This document shows, in pieces, positions 18,938 to 28,600 of a stretch of DNA of 64,000 bases. Each line of letters opens with the position of its first letter. The stretch's first letter is position 1. Origin of the DNA: Deinococcus indicus (GTDB taxonomy: Bacteria; Deinococcota; Deinococci; Deinococcales; Deinococcaceae); the NCBI RefSeq assembly GCF_002198095.1, contig NZ_NHMK01000024.1:45086-109085 (forward strand). Reading direction: 5' to 3'. The translations under genes and the position numbers were made by a program. The notes below the pieces were generated by a model. The model had not been told where the DNA came from. It ran no database searches and saw only the letters and a list, made by a program, of their open reading frames with translations.

Positions 18938-21900
18938 GTGACGACGAAGACCCCCCACCACCCCCACCGCCCGATCTGGCGCGCCCTGCTGACCGCCGCC
19001 GCCCTGACCGCTGCCGCCCTGACCGCGCCCGGCCCGGCCGGGGCCTACCAGATCGTCGGCGACCTGAGTCCCACCGCCACCACCTGGAGCGGTACGGCCG
19101 GCACCTTCCAGACGACCGCCAGCAACTACGCCGGCGGGACGGCCTCCGCGACCTTCCGTTCGGGCCTGGGCACGACCTTCACGGCTGCCCGGGACACGGC
19201 CGCCAACCAGAACTCCCTGTACGTGAACGACGGCGGGGGCGCCATCAAGACCGCGATGAACGCGCGCGCCGGAACGTACGTGGGGTACTCGCCGAGCTTC
19301 ACGACCAGCGACGTGGAAGGCGTGGCGCTGCTGACCCGCGACACCCGCCAGAACGGATCGTTCACCACTTACTCCGTCACCAACCCGAACGACACGACCC
19401 AGGTGCAGTTCATCCGCTTCTACGCCGACACGACCTGCTACCCCACCAGCAGCGCGCTGGACAGCGCCGCGACCTGCAGCCGGGGAAAACTGACCGTCAC
19501 GTTCACGCGGCCCGTCACCAATCCCGTGCTGCACCTGTCCGGCCTGGGCGGCAACTCTGCGATCGGTTCGCCCGCCGTGGACGCCTGGGGGATCGCCACG
19601 AACTTCCGCCTGACGAACGCCGGGGGCAGCATGACCCTGCTCGGCACGCCCGCCAACCTGGCGATCACCACCGTCGCAGGACAGCCGCAACTGGGGGCCG
19701 CCGCGTTCCGCTCCGGCAGCGACTACATCCAGGGCACCTGCACGCCCGCCACCGGACTGGCCGCCGGGTGCGGCAGCGTGCAGGTCAGCGGCACGTACAC
19801 CCAGCTGAACTTCGACGTGTCCATGACCATCGTGCGCGTCCTGACCGGCACGCCCGGCCGCGTGTACCCCATCGCCGGGTACGACACCAACCTGGCGGCC
19901 GGATCGACCCGCAACGCCAGCATCGGCGCGGACGCCACCAACTTCGCGCTCAGCGTCTCCGAGGACTTCGGGGACGCGCCCGCCAGTTACGACCCGGTGG
20001 CCGCTGCCAGTCACGTGCTGGGCGACCTGAAACTGGGCGCGACCATCGACGCCGAGAACCCCGGCACCCTGAACGGCGGCACGGCCGTCACGCCTAGCCC
20101 CAGTGCTGTTACGGCTGGTGCAGACAACACCGGCACGAACGGTGACGGTGCCGACGAGGACGCGGTCACGACGTTCCCGGCCATCCATGCCAGCACCACC
20201 GGCTACGCCCTGACCGTCCCGATCAGCGGGGCCAGCGCCGCCGGGCAGGTGTGCGGCTGGATCGACTTCGACCGGGGCGGTACGTTCGGGAACGTCGCGT
20301 CCGAACGGGCCTGCGCGGCGTTCGCGTCCGGCGCGACCAGCGTCACCCTGAACTGGTCGGGCCTGAGCGGCCTGAGCGCCGGCACGAACTACGTGCGCCT
20401 GCGCGCCAGCTACGACGCGACCGGCGTGCAGAGCCCCACCGGCCGTCTGGACAGCGGCGAGGTCGAGGATTACCGCCTGACCATCACGCCCGCCGCCGAT
20501 CTGAGTGTCACCAAGACCGACGGCGTGACCAGCGTGAACGCGAACACCCCCACCAGTTACACCATCCGCGTCACGAACAACGGCCCCAGCAGCGTGACGG
20601 GCGCCGTCCTGCGCGACCCGGCCGTGAGCGGCCTGACGGTCCTGAACCTGACCTGCTCCGGCACGCCGGGCCAGTGCACGTCCGGCACGACCCCCACCAC
20701 CGCCCAGTTGCAGGCCGGGTACGCACTGCCCACCCTGAACAGCGGGCAGTTCTACGAGCTGACCCTGACCACCAACGTGACGGCCACCGGCAGCGTCTCG
20801 AACGTCGCCACCATCACCGCGCCCGCCGGAACCGTGGACCCCACTCCCGGCAACGACAGCGCCACCGACACCAACACCGTGAACCCCACGCCCACCGATC
20901 CCTTCCCGGCCAGTCTGTGCCGCCCGAACCCCGGCACGAACGCCTACGCCGACATCTTCGCCCGCTGGGACCACAACGGCAGCGGCGGCACCAGCCCGGC
21001 CGGCGCGATCGAACCCGCCGCGAACAACCCGGCCGGCGCGGTCGGCGCGTCCGCCGCGAACGAGGCCGTCACGGGCGTCACGGCCGCCATCAACTCCTAC
21101 GACCTGAACCTGCGGCGCAGCACCCTGGACGCCGGCGTGAACACCGGCAAGTACCTCCAGTACGCCTTCACGACCACCTCCAGCTTCGGTGGGCAGCACG
21201 TCGAACTGTACGGCCTGGGCGCCATGGTCTACAGCAGCCCCGGCAACGTGCAGGCGACCGGCACGTACCGCGTCCGCCTGGAGATCGCCACGAACGCCGC
21301 CTTCACGTCCCCCACGGTGTTCAGGGCTGCCATCAGCTTCGACAACGGACTGGCCAGCACCGCCGACGCCGCCGCCTACTCGAACCAGGGCGCCTACGCA
21401 CAGACGTTCCTGCACTGGAATGCCGACACCCTGATCGCGCTGCAACCCGCCACCACCTACTACGTGCGCGTGTACCCGTACGCGCCCGGCGCGACCGGCT
21501 ACGACAACGGCACCCCCTACCCCGGCGACGTGGTCCTGTTCGACGACTTCATGCTGAAAGCCAAGGGCTGCAACGTACCGCCCACGGCGCTCGACGTGAC
21601 GACCGCAGTCCTGACCGGCACCGGCACGGCCAGCATCGCCCCGCTGAGCGCCTCGGACCTCGCGGGCGGCACCATCCAGTCGTTCACGGTCTCCACGCTG
21701 CCCCTGGCGACCCAGGGCACGCTGCTGTTCGCGGACGGCCTGACCCCCGTGACCGCCGGGGCGACCCTGACGCCCGCGCAGGCCTCCGCGCTGACCTTCC
21801 GGCCCACCCCCGGCTTCTCCGGGAACGCCACGTTCACCTTCACGGCCACCGACAACAACGGCGCCACCGACACCACCCCCGCCACGTACACCGTGCCCGT

Positions 21901-22681
21901 CTCGTTCATCACGGACCTGAGCGTCACGAAGACCGCCCCCGCCTTCGCCGTGCCCGGCGAGACCCTGACCTTCGGCATCACGGTCACGAACACCACCGCC
22001 GTCCCCGCCGCCGCGTACACCGTGACCGACACGCTGCCCGCCGGCCTGACCTTCGCCAGTGCCAGTCAGGGCGGCACGTACGACAGCGCCTCGCGCACCG
22101 TCACCTGGACGCTGCCGGCCCTGGCCGGGAACGCCACGCAGACCCTGACCCTCACGGCCGCCGCGCCCGGCGAGGCGCAGGTCACGGGCGGCCTGACCCG
22201 CGTGCAGAACACGGCCAGCGTCGCCCTGCCCGGCGAGACGGCGCTCGGGAACAACACCTCGGCCCCCACCGACACCCGCCTGATCCTGACCAGCGTCCGC
22301 AAGGAGGTGCGGAACGTCAGTGCCGGAACAGCGTTCGGCACCAGCGGCGGCGGCAAACCCGGCGAGATCCTGGAGTACTGCCTGATCACCCGCAACCTGG
22401 GCGGCGCGGACCTGGGCGCCCCGACCGGGTACGTTGTCAGGGACGCCGTGCCGGGCAACGTCACCGCCCGCCTGGACGCCTACGACCCCGACGAGCCCGG
22501 CACGGGCACCGGATTCGGCGTCAAGCTCACGCGTGGCTCAGCCACCACCTACCTGCCCAGTGCATCGGCCACCCTGACCGGCGGGGGCGGCACCTTCGGC
22601 AGCGGCGCCCTCAGCGTGAACCTGGGCGTCCTGACCGCCGGGGAGACAGTCACCACCTGCTTCCAGACCACCATCCGCTGA
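18938..22681 (+). CDS. Large exported GEVED/DUF11 repeat protein
   Basis: The 1247-residue protein starts at GTG with a signal peptide cleaved near PAGA-Y (residue 36). In order it has a beta-rich N-terminal region (about 37-335) with Cys pairs, a GEVED domain (about 345-520, EDFGDAPASY to SGEVEDYRL), and a DUF11 repeat (about 523-640, ADLSVTKTDG). A C-type jelly-roll-like region (about 655-880) follows, then a CshA-type fibril repeat (about 883-985), a second DUF11 repeat (about 990-1105, TDLSVTKTAP) and a C-terminal domain. No cell-wall anchor is seen. Family knowledge links such repeats to adhesins and surface layers. AAGGAA precedes the start, and it forms a unit with the DUF11 gene upstream. 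Confidence 0.78.
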   Translation: MTTKTPHHPHRPIWRALLTAAALTAAALTAPGPAGAYQIVGDLSPTATTWSGTAGTFQTTASNYAGGTASATFRSGLGTTFTAARDTAANQNSLYVNDGGGAIKTAMNARAGTYVGYSPSFTTSDVEGVALLTRDTRQNGSFTTYSVTNPNDTTQVQFIRFYADTTCYPTSSALDSAATCSRGKLTVTFTRPVTNPVLHLSGLGGNSAIGSPAVDAWGIATNFRLTNAGGSMTLLGTPANLAITTVAGQPQLGAAAFRSGSDYIQGTCTPATGLAAGCGSVQVSGTYTQLNFDVSMTIVRVLTGTPGRVYPIAGYDTNLAAGSTRNASIGADATNFALSVSEDFGDAPASYDPVAAASHVLGDLKLGATIDAENPGTLNGGTAVTPSPSAVTAGADNTGTNGDGADEDAVTTFPAIHASTTGYALTVPISGASAAGQVCGWIDFDRGGTFGNVASERACAAFASGATSVTLNWSGLSGLSAGTNYVRLRASYDATGVQSPTGRLDSGEVEDYRLTITPAADLSVTKTDGVTSVNANTPTSYTIRVTNNGPSSVTGAVLRDPAVSGLTVLNLTCSGTPGQCTSGTTPTTAQLQAGYALPTLNSGQFYELTLTTNVTATGSVSNVATITAPAGTVDPTPGNDSATDTNTVNPTPTDPFPASLCRPNPGTNAYADIFARWDHNGSGGTSPAGAIEPAANNPAGAVGASAANEAVTGVTAAINSYDLNLRRSTLDAGVNTGKYLQYAFTTTSSFGGQHVELYGLGAMVYSSPGNVQATGTYRVRLEIATNAAFTSPTVFRAAISFDNGLASTADAAAYSNQGAYAQTFLHWNADTLIALQPATTYYVRVYPYAPGATGYDNGTPYPGDVVLFDDFMLKAKGCNVPPTALDVTTAVLTGTGTASIAPLSASDLAGGTIQSFTVSTLPLATQGTLLFADGLTPVTAGATLTPAQASALTFRPTPGFSGNATFTFTATDNNGATDTTPATYTVPVSFITDLSVTKTAPAFAVPGETLTFGITVTNTTAVPAAAYTVTDTLPAGLTFASASQGGTYDSASRTVTWTLPALAGNATQTLTLTAAAPGEAQVTGGLTRVQNTASVALPGETALGNNTSAPTDTRLILTSVRKEVRNVSAGTAFGTSGGGKPGEILEYCLITRNLGGADLGAPTGYVVRDAVPGNVTARLDAYDPDEPGTGTGFGVKLTRGSATTYLPSASATLTGGGGTFGSGALSVNLGVLTAGETVTTCFQTTIR

Positions 22682-22696
22682 CGCCCCCCACCCCGC

Positions 22697-22702
22697 TACA
22701 CT
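22697..22702 (+). promoter_or_regulatory. -10 box TACACT, leaderless
   Basis: TACACT ends 6 nt before the ATG at 22709. Confidence 0.5.
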
Positions 22703-22708
22703 GGGCGC

Positions 22709-22948
22709 ATGAGCCTCCTGCACTGGCTGATCACGCTGCTGGCCGCCGCCCTGTCCTTCGGCAGCGTGACCCTGCTGGGCCGCAGCCTGCCGCGCGTGTC
22801 CTGGCTCGGCGTGGCCGGCGAACTGCTGACCTTCGCGCTGCTGGGCGTGCTGCTGACCCAGGGCGCGCCAGTGTACGCCCTGCTGATCGTGATGATCGCC
22901 GGTTCGGCCGGCACGGCGCTGGTCCTGGGCCGACTGCTGAAAAGCTGA
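22709..22948 (+). CDS. Small membrane protein
   Basis: This 79-residue protein has two or three hydrophobic helices (about 2-20, 33-49 and 52-72) with a short polar loop GRSLPRVSW, and ends in GRLLKS. I recognise no family. Its own leaderless -10 box (22697-22702) separates it from the large surface gene 27 nt upstream. The codon bias is that of real genes in this window. Confidence 0.6.
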   Translation: MSLLHWLITLLAAALSFGSVTLLGRSLPRVSWLGVAGELLTFALLGVLLTQGAPVYALLIVMIAGSAGTALVLGRLLKS

Positions 22949-22995
22949 AACGGCCCGTGCGGCGACAGCAGAAACGGGGAGCCGCAGCCCCCCGT

Positions 22996-23020
22996 CCATC
23001 AACCATCAACTTTCAACCAT
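22996..23020 (+). repeat. CATCAAC-type repeat arm
   Basis: CCATCAACCATCAACTTTCA followed by ACCAT matches one arm of the inverted repeat at 43519-43600. Both lie within about 120 bp of a TGA-flanked element (copies D and A). Confidence 0.6.
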
Positions 23021-23036
23021 GAACCGCCGTGAACCT

Positions 23037-23172
23037 CGTACGGATTCCGTCTGTTTCGCTGACAGATCGGAACATCACCGATCTGCCAGCTCCACGCCCG
23101 GAACCCGTGTTTCTCCCACTCGCATCCGCTCGGATTGAACGGGCTTTGCAGCCCATTCAATCGGAGTCCGTA

Positions 23173-23175
<3 letters not shown>
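23037..23175 (-). repeat. Copy D of the TIR element, ending in the pnp stop codon
   Basis: On the minus strand it runs from TGATACGGACTCCG, where the TGA is the stop codon of pnp, to CGGAATCCGTACG. Hairpin 1 is GATTGAATGGGCT-GCAA-AGCCCGTTCAATC in shape. Hairpin 2 pairs CTGGCAGATCGG with CCGATCTGTCAG (23059-23089). Relative to copy A, hairpin 2 has four paired changes that keep pairing. Confidence 0.85.
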
Positions 23176-25338
<2,163 letters not shown>

Positions 25339-25345
25339 AACGGTC

Positions 25346-25351
25346 AGTCTA
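25346..25351 (-). promoter_or_regulatory. -10 box TAGACT for pnp, leaderless
   Basis: TAGACT ends 7 nt before the ATG at 25338. Confidence 0.55.
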
Positions 25352-25425
25352 TCCCGCCCGGACACGCGAGCACCGGGGCGGGAGGACCGTGCAACCCGGC
25401 CGCCCGCCGCTGCGTACTGCCCGGC

Positions 25426-25626
25426 ATGTGGGACCTGCTGACCGACGTGCTGTCTGATGTGCCGGGCAACGCTCACCTGCCGTGGCGGACGTGGGTGCGG
25501 CTGGCCGGCTGGCTGGTCGGGCCGCTGGCGCTGCTGGCCGGACTGCTGCTGCACCAGGATGCCGTCAGTGTCGTGGGTGGCCTGCTGTCGGCGCTGCGGC
25601 TGCTCTGGCATCTGCGGACCCGTTGA
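25426..25626 (+). CDS. Small membrane protein of unknown function
   Basis: This 66-residue product has an amphipathic start [14 protein letters not shown] and two hydrophobic segments (about 24-41 and 46-60), ending WHLRTR. It is divergent from pnp. TACTGC ends 5 nt before the ATG and is only a weak -10 box. I recognise no family; third-position GC bias favours coding. Confidence 0.5.
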   Translation: MWDLLTDVLSDVPGNAHLPWRTWVRLAGWLVGPLALLAGLLLHQDAVSVVGGLLSALRLLWHLRTR

Positions 25627-25708
25627 CCGGGGGGCGGCGGCCACCCTCCCTTCATGCACGCGGCGCGCACCTTGAGTTCCCGGCCCGCACGGGTGGATAG
25701 TGCGCCAT

Positions 25709-26536
25709 ATGAGCACCGACAAGTTTGGTTCCGTTCCGAAGTTCGGCCTGGGCACGTTCCGCCTGAAGGATCAGGTCGTGATGGATTCCGTGCGCGCCGC
25801 GCTGGACCTGGGTTACCGCGCCATCGACACCGCGCAGGGTTACGGCAACGAGGCCGAGATCGGCGAGGTGCTGGCCGAGAGCGGCATTCACCGCGACGAG
25901 CTCTTTCTGACCACCAAGATCAAGCCCGACAACTACAGCCGCAGCAGTCTGGTCGCCAGTCTTCAGGACAGCGTGGAGAAACTGGGCGTGGAAGCGGTCG
26001 ACCTGACCCTGATCCACTGGCCCGTCCCGAACGGCCCCGTGAAACCCGAGGAGTACCTCAAAGCCCTGGCGGACGGGCTGGATCAGGGTCTGACCCGGCA
26101 GATCGGCGTGTCGAACTTCAACATCGAGGGCCTGAAACAGGCGCGCGCCATCCTGGGCGACGTGCCCATCGCCACCAACCAGGTCGAGATCCACCCGTAC
26201 CTCCAGAACCGCCGACTGGCGGAGTTCGCGCGGGGCGAGGGCATTCACCTGACGTCGTACATGACGCTGGCGGTCGGGAAGGTCATGGACGACCCGGTCA
26301 TGCAGGACATCGCCCGCGCGCACCGCGCCACGCCCGCACAGGTGGCGCTCGCCTGGGCGCTGACGCAGGAGTACTCGGTGATTCCGTCCAGCACCAAACG
26401 CAAGAACCTCCAGAGCAACCTGGGCGCCCTGACCCTGCGCCTGACCGACGAGGACATGACGCGCATCGCCGGACTGGAACAGGGCGAGTCCGCCCGCATC
26501 GCCAACCCCGAGAGCGCCCGGCCGGTCTGGGACTGA
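25709..26536 (+). CDS. Aldo/keto reductase
   Basis: The enzyme is a 275-residue NADPH-dependent reductase of carbonyl compounds, closest in motif style to 2,5-diketo-D-gluconate reductases. The catalytic tetrad is visible: Asp40 and Tyr45 in [11 protein letters not shown], Lys70 in LTTKIKP and His103 in LIHWP. The cofactor signature [14 protein letters not shown] lies near 220-233. GATAGT 7 nt before the ATG is a degenerate -10 box, making a leaderless start likely; a GTG at 25700 is an alternative. The natural substrate is not evident. Confidence 0.92.
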   Translation: MSTDKFGSVPKFGLGTFRLKDQVVMDSVRAALDLGYRAIDTAQGYGNEAEIGEVLAESGIHRDELFLTTKIKPDNYSRSSLVASLQDSVEKLGVEAVDLTLIHWPVPNGPVKPEEYLKALADGLDQGLTRQIGVSNFNIEGLKQARAILGDVPIATNQVEIHPYLQNRRLAEFARGEGIHLTSYMTLAVGKVMDDPVMQDIARAHRATPAQVALAWALTQEYSVIPSSTKRKNLQSNLGALTLRLTDEDMTRIAGLEQGESARIANPESARPVWD

Positions 26537-26619
26537 CCGCGCTGCCGGGAAGGACATACCCGGATTCCCAGCGTTCCTTCAGGTGAACGGCACCCACGCC
26601 TTCATCTGACCCTGCCAGG

Positions 26620-27738
26620 ATGCCGGTCATGCCGATCAAGCGACTCTCTGACCTTTCCGCTCCTCAGAAGGCGGCCCTGATCACGGCCGGACTGGCGCAG
26701 GTGGGCCTGTTCGCCGCCGCGTGGGGCGACCTGAGCCTGCGCCGCCCGGACGCCGTGCGCGGCCGCAAGGATGCGTGGCGGGCGGGCCTGTTCGTGAACA
26801 CGCTGGGGCCGCTCGCCTACCTCGCGCGGGGCCGCCGGGGCAGCGACTGGACCGAGGCCGACGTGCCGGACCAGACCGGCCGGGTCGTGGTCGTGACCGG
26901 CGCGAACAGCGGCCTGGGCCTGGAAACCGCGCGCGTGCTGGCCCTGCGCGGCGCGACCGTGATCATGGCCTGCCGCAGCGAGCAGAAGGCACAGAAGGCC
27001 GCCGCCGGCATCCGCGCCCTGCACCCGAAGGGCGAGGTCGTCCCCATGACCCTGGACCTGGGCGACCTGAATTCCGTGAAGGCCTTCGCGGACGCCTTCC
27101 GGGCGCGGTACGACCGCCTGGACATCCTGGTGAACAACGCCGGGATCATGATTCCGCCGCTGGGCCGCACCGCGCAGGGCTTCGAGACGCAGTTCGGCGT
27201 GAACCACCTGGGCCACTTCGCCCTGAGTGCCGCGCTGCTGCCGCTGCTGGAACGCACGGGAGGCGCGCGGGTCGTGACGGTCAGTTCCTTCGCGCACCGT
27301 TTCGGGGAACTGAACCTCGCGGACGCCAACTGGCACGCCCGGCCCTACGCGCCCATGCCCGCCTACGGCCAGAGCAAACTGGCGAACCTGCTGTTCACGT
27401 ACGAACTGCAACGCCGCCTGAACGCCGCCGGGAAGGACGTGCTGGCCGTCGCCGCGCACCCCGGCTGGGCTGCCACCGGGTTGCAGGGCGACAGCCGCGG
27501 CTCGACCCTCGCCAACCGCCTGTTCGCGCAGCCGCAGGCGACCGGCGCGCTCCCCACCCTGTACGCCGCGACCGCCCCGGACGTGACGGGGGGCGCGTAC
27601 TACGGCCCCAGCGGCCTGCTGCAACTCGGCGGGAACCCTCAGCGGGTGGACTCGAACGCCCGCTCGCACGACACGCAGGATGCCGCGAACCTCTGGGCGC
27701 TGTCCGAACGGCTGACCGGCGTGACCTTCCCGGTCTGA
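26620..27738 (+). CDS. Short-chain dehydrogenase with N-terminal PLDc_N-like membrane module
   Basis: The 372-residue protein joins two parts. Residues about 18-72 form two hydrophobic helices with DAWRAGLFVNTLGPLAYLARGRRG between and after them, which resembles the phospholipase-D-nuclease N-terminal (PLDc_N) membrane module. Residues 85-372 are a retinol-dehydrogenase-like SDR with TGANSGLG (93-100), NNAG (172-175), Ser222/223 and Tyr249-x3-Lys253. The active site therefore appears tethered to the membrane. Starts at 26620 and 26629 are both possible. The stop TGA at 27736-27738 coincides with repeat copy F. Confidence 0.88.
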   Translation: MPVMPIKRLSDLSAPQKAALITAGLAQVGLFAAAWGDLSLRRPDAVRGRKDAWRAGLFVNTLGPLAYLARGRRGSDWTEADVPDQTGRVVVVTGANSGLGLETARVLALRGATVIMACRSEQKAQKAAAGIRALHPKGEVVPMTLDLGDLNSVKAFADAFRARYDRLDILVNNAGIMIPPLGRTAQGFETQFGVNHLGHFALSAALLPLLERTGGARVVTVSSFAHRFGELNLADANWHARPYAPMPAYGQSKLANLLFTYELQRRLNAAGKDVLAVAAHPGWAATGLQGDSRGSTLANRLFAQPQATGALPTLYAATAPDVTGGAYYGPSGLLQLGGNPQRVDSNARSHDTQDAANLWALSERLTGVTFPV

Positions 27739-27766
27739 AACGGACTCCGATTGAACGGGGGCGCCC
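27736..27766 (+). repeat. Copy F: 5' fragment of the TIR element
   Basis: It begins with the dehydrogenase stop codon TGA, then AACGGACTCCGATTGAACGGG, after which similarity stops. Only the left terminal repeat and part of hairpin 1 remain. Confidence 0.65.
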
Positions 27767-27791
27767 GGTGCGTGGCCCGGTGCGTGGACAG

Positions 27792-27797
27792 TAGACT
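27792..27797 (+). promoter_or_regulatory. -10 box TAGACT for the leader ORF/peptidase unit
   Basis: TAGACT ends 9 nt before the ATG of the 19-residue leader ORF at 27807, so the message would start 1-3 nt before that ATG. Confidence 0.5.
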
Positions 27798-27806
27798 GGG
27801 CGCACC

Positions 27807-27866
27807 ATGAACCCCACGAAGGACGGCACCCCGGAGCCTGTCACGACCGGCCTGATCCCCGCGTGA
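27807..27866 (+). CDS. 19-residue leader ORF coupled to the S51 peptidase gene
   Basis: An ATG directly behind a -10 box opens a 19-codon frame (MNPTKDGTPEPVTTGLIPA) whose TGA overlaps the GTG of the peptidase in a GTGA junction. The peptidase has no ribosome binding site or -10 box of its own at the right distance, so it probably relies on ribosomes that finish this small frame. Whether the peptide itself does anything is unknown. Confidence 0.5.
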   Translation: MNPTKDGTPEPVTTGLIPA

Positions 27867-28528
27867 ACCTGCTGCTGACCTCCGGTGGCGTCACGAACGC
27901 CAGCATCCACGCCGCGCTTGTCGAGATGCTCGGCAGACCCACCGCCGAGTGCCATGCGCTGTGCATTCCCACCGCGCAGCACGGCCACCCCTGGTGCACG
28001 CCCGGCAGCGCGTGGCGCTTCGTGGCCGGGCGCAGCCCCGCCCCGATGGTGGACCTGGGCTGGGCCAGCGTGGGCCTGCTGGAACTCCTCGCGCTGCCGC
28101 ACCGGCCCCGCGACCGCTGGGAGGCGTGGGTGCGCGCCGCCGACGTGCTCCTCGTGGACGGCGGCGACGCGGCGTTCCTGGCTCACTGGCTGCGGCAGAC
28201 CGGACTGGCCGACCTGCTCCCCGAGCTGAAGGACACCGTCTGGGTGGGCGTCAGCGCGGGCAGCATGGCCCTGACGCCCCGCATCGGTTCGCAGTTCGTC
28301 TCGTGGGCCGGGGCGGACGGTGACGACCGCGGGCTGGGCCTCGTGGACGTCTCGATCTTCCCGCACCTGAACTACCCCGATTTCCCCGACAACCGCATGG
28401 CGAACGCCGAGGCGTGGGCCGCGCAGATCGGCGGGCCCGCCTACGCCCTGGACGACCAGAGCGCCCTGCGGATCGTGGACGGCGTGACTGAAGTGATCTC
28501 GGAAGGGGAGTGGCGCGCCTTCCCGTGA
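27863..28528 (+). CDS. Peptidase S51 / dipeptidase E-like protein
   Basis: The 221-residue protein belongs to the class I glutamine-amidotransferase-like fold used by dipeptidase E, which splits Asp-X dipeptides. The nucleophile elbow is GVSAGSM with Ser131, preceded by VLLVDGGD (96-102). FPHLNYPDFPDN near 170 supplies the histidine expected after it. The start is GTG, coupled to the 19-residue leader ORF by a GTGA overlap. Cyanophycinase is a related alternative, but the short length and single domain favour a PepE-like enzyme. Confidence 0.82.
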   Translation: MNLLLTSGGVTNASIHAALVEMLGRPTAECHALCIPTAQHGHPWCTPGSAWRFVAGRSPAPMVDLGWASVGLLELLALPHRPRDRWEAWVRAADVLLVDGGDAAFLAHWLRQTGLADLLPELKDTVWVGVSAGSMALTPRIGSQFVSWAGADGDDRGLGLVDVSIFPHLNYPDFPDNRMANAEAWAAQIGGPAYALDDQSALRIVDGVTEVISEGEWRAFP

Positions 28529-28588
28529 GCGCCACCTTCCCGCCTCTGTCTGCCTGAAGCGGCCCTCCCGGTGGGCCGGCGGGGCGCG

Positions 28589-28594
28589 TATTCT
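28589..28594 (+). promoter_or_regulatory. -10 box TATTCT, leaderless
   Basis: TATTCT ends 6 nt before the ATG at 28601. Confidence 0.55.
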
Positions 28595-28600
28595 CGCGGT

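Noticed and set aside
22996..23020. Possible CRISPR-like short repeats (CATCAAC units)
   Set aside because: There are only two or three units, with no regular spacers and no cas genes in the window.
20251..23022. A 923-codon plus-strand frame inside the large GEVED/DUF11 gene
   Set aside because: The translation is Arg/His/Pro-rich without motifs, and the overlapping frame gives recognisable GEVED and DUF11 domains and a signal peptide.
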